From positions 1,364,001 to 1,428,000 of the forward strand of contig NZ_CP041983.1 of NCBI RefSeq assembly GCF_014522325.1: 64,000 nucleotides of DNA, in the 5' to 3' direction. The position numbers and the translations under genes are program-made. Position 1 is the stretch's first letter. The number at the start of each line of letters is the position of its first letter. The notes under the pieces are model-generated. The model saw nothing but the letters and a program-made list of their open reading frames with translations, did not search any database and was not told the DNA's origin. Shown one piece after another: positions 63,198-64,000 of this stretch. The DNA comes from Lactobacillus sp. PV012 (GTDB taxonomy: Bacteria; Bacillota; Bacilli; Lactobacillales; Lactobacillaceae).

Positions 63198-64000
63198 GTG
63201 AATTATTTAGATATTGCTCTAGGCAAAAATATTACCTTACCCCAAACTTCACAATGGAATTTTGTAAAGCTTACTGCTGATGTCAATCCAGCCACGCTAG
63301 CTGCCATTGTAATTGATGGTAAAAATCAAGCTGAACTTGAGCTAATTCAAAAATTAAAAACTACTAGTGGTCTCAATCCTACCCTTATTAAACTTCCTTC
63401 TAATCCGGATGAACAAATGTTACAGAAAGTCTTTGCTCAAGCCAGTGCTTACTATGAAAAGATGGTACCCCAATATTTGCAAGATTTAATCAGCTTTTCT
63501 CAAACTCAACCAATAAGTTTTACTACTCCTGGCCACCATAATGGTCAATACTACGATAAACATCCCTCAGGAGTCGTCTTCAATCGCTTTTTTGGCAAAA
63601 ATTTAATGTACGCTGACACCAGTGACACTGTTCCCCAACTTGGTGATATGATGACTCACGAAGGTGGGCCGCTAAGTGCTGAACAACAGGCTGCAAGGAC
63701 ATATCATGCGGACAAAGTTTATTTTTGTACTAATGGAACAACTAGTGCCAATTCAATTTGTAGTAGTGCCTTGCTAACAGAAGATGATTTAGTATTATTT
63801 GATCGTAATAATCATAAATCTCTTTACAATAGTGCCTTAGTAATGACGGGAGCACGTCCTGTTTATTTACCAACCGACCGTAACGCTTTGGGACTCATTG
63901 GCGAAATAAATTCTCAGGCTCTTAATGAAGAAGCAATTAGAAAAGAAATTGCCAAAGTTGATCCCCAGCGTGCTAAAGCTAACCGGCCCTTTCGTCTAGC
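63198..64000 (+). CDS. Orn/Lys/Arg decarboxylase, N-terminal part
   Basis: The first 267 codons of a PLP-dependent fold-type I decarboxylase; the gene runs off the right edge. It starts at GTG 63198 behind CGGAGG. The wing domain (about 1-95) precedes TTPGHHNGQYYDKHP and the family block YADTSDTVPQLGDMMTHEGG. Substrate- and PLP-region motifs include CTNGTTSANS and DRNNHKSLYNSAL, with the His that stacks on PLP. The PLP-binding Lys lies beyond the window. Likely substrate is ornithine, giving putrescine, together with the divergent permease. Confidence 0.92.
   Translation, partial: MNYLDIALGKNITLPQTSQWNFVKLTADVNPATLAAIVIDGKNQAELELIQKLKTTSGLNPTLIKLPSNPDEQMLQKVFAQASAYYEKMVPQYLQDLISFSQTQPISFTTPGHHNGQYYDKHPSGVVFNRFFGKNLMYADTSDTVPQLGDMMTHEGGPLSAEQQAARTYHADKVYFCTNGTTSANSICSSALLTEDDLVLFDRNNHKSLYNSALVMTGARPVYLPTDRNALGLIGEINSQALNEEAIRKEIAKVDPQRAKANRPFRL

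Noticed and set aside
1..64000. tRNA or rRNA genes
   Set aside because: No cloverleaf-like or rRNA-like stretches were recognised on either strand; a covariance search was not possible.

Overview
The window is low-GC Firmicute DNA. Gene content (rml and eps clusters, NanE, a T-box-controlled amino-acid importer, a PgrA-like surface protein, IS256-type elements) and protein style point to Lactobacillus, most likely the L. johnsonii/gasseri group. The species call is inference from recognised families; no search was run.

Positions 1-19,200 are mostly ordinary housekeeping DNA. They hold a BadF-type kinase fragment cut by the window edge, a membrane-anchored EndA-type nuclease, an aldo/keto reductase, a DnaQ-like exonuclease with a BRCT domain, PnuC, MscL, a quinone oxidoreductase overlapping a CoaA-type kinase, an SGNH hydrolase, HelD, a matrixin-type protease, a polar amino-acid ABC importer behind a T-box leader, NanE, ExoA, a P-type ATPase remnant reduced to an actuator-like domain, and a LysM protein. 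Most genes end in clear intrinsic terminators.

Positions 19,500-44,800 are a mosaic accessory region. It is interrupted only by the dTDP-rhamnose operon (rfbB-A-C-D, 22,951-26,514) and a MerR-methyltransferase gene. The mosaic has a frameshifted Abi_2 gene with a foreign C-terminal domain, YefM-YoeB, an orphan RelB-like antitoxin beside a broken RelE, and a collapsed duplicate of the rfbD-merR-AlbA_2 segment. Further on are an AlbA_2 regulator, a PgrA-like surface protein, a membrane-anchored DUF4041/GIY-YIG protein, two broken IS256-family copies in inverted orientation around a lipoprotein, a 979-aa SIR2 protein resembling defence-associated sirtuins (DSR), AbiH with a decayed second AbiH, and remnants of licC- and licA-like genes. 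Two copies of a ~310-bp direct repeat carrying Abi_2 N-terminal remnants bracket about 7.5 kb of it. I read this as an anti-phage and surface-variation island.

Positions 44,858-59,362 are one long minus-strand exopolysaccharide cluster of Wzx/Wzy type. It runs LytR-CpsA-Psr protein, Wzz-like chain-length protein, BY-kinase, PHP phosphatase, priming sugar transferase, five glycosyltransferases, Wzy, a WbsX-family protein, UDP-glucose dehydrogenase and Wzx. The nearby rfb genes can supply dTDP-rhamnose and Ugd can supply UDP-glucuronate.

Positions 59,500-64,000 return to core-like genes: a histidine phosphatase, an AAA ATPase behind helically phased repeats, and an APC permease divergent from an Orn/Lys/Arg decarboxylase that runs off the right edge. 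The last pair suggests an amino-acid decarboxylation/antiport module.
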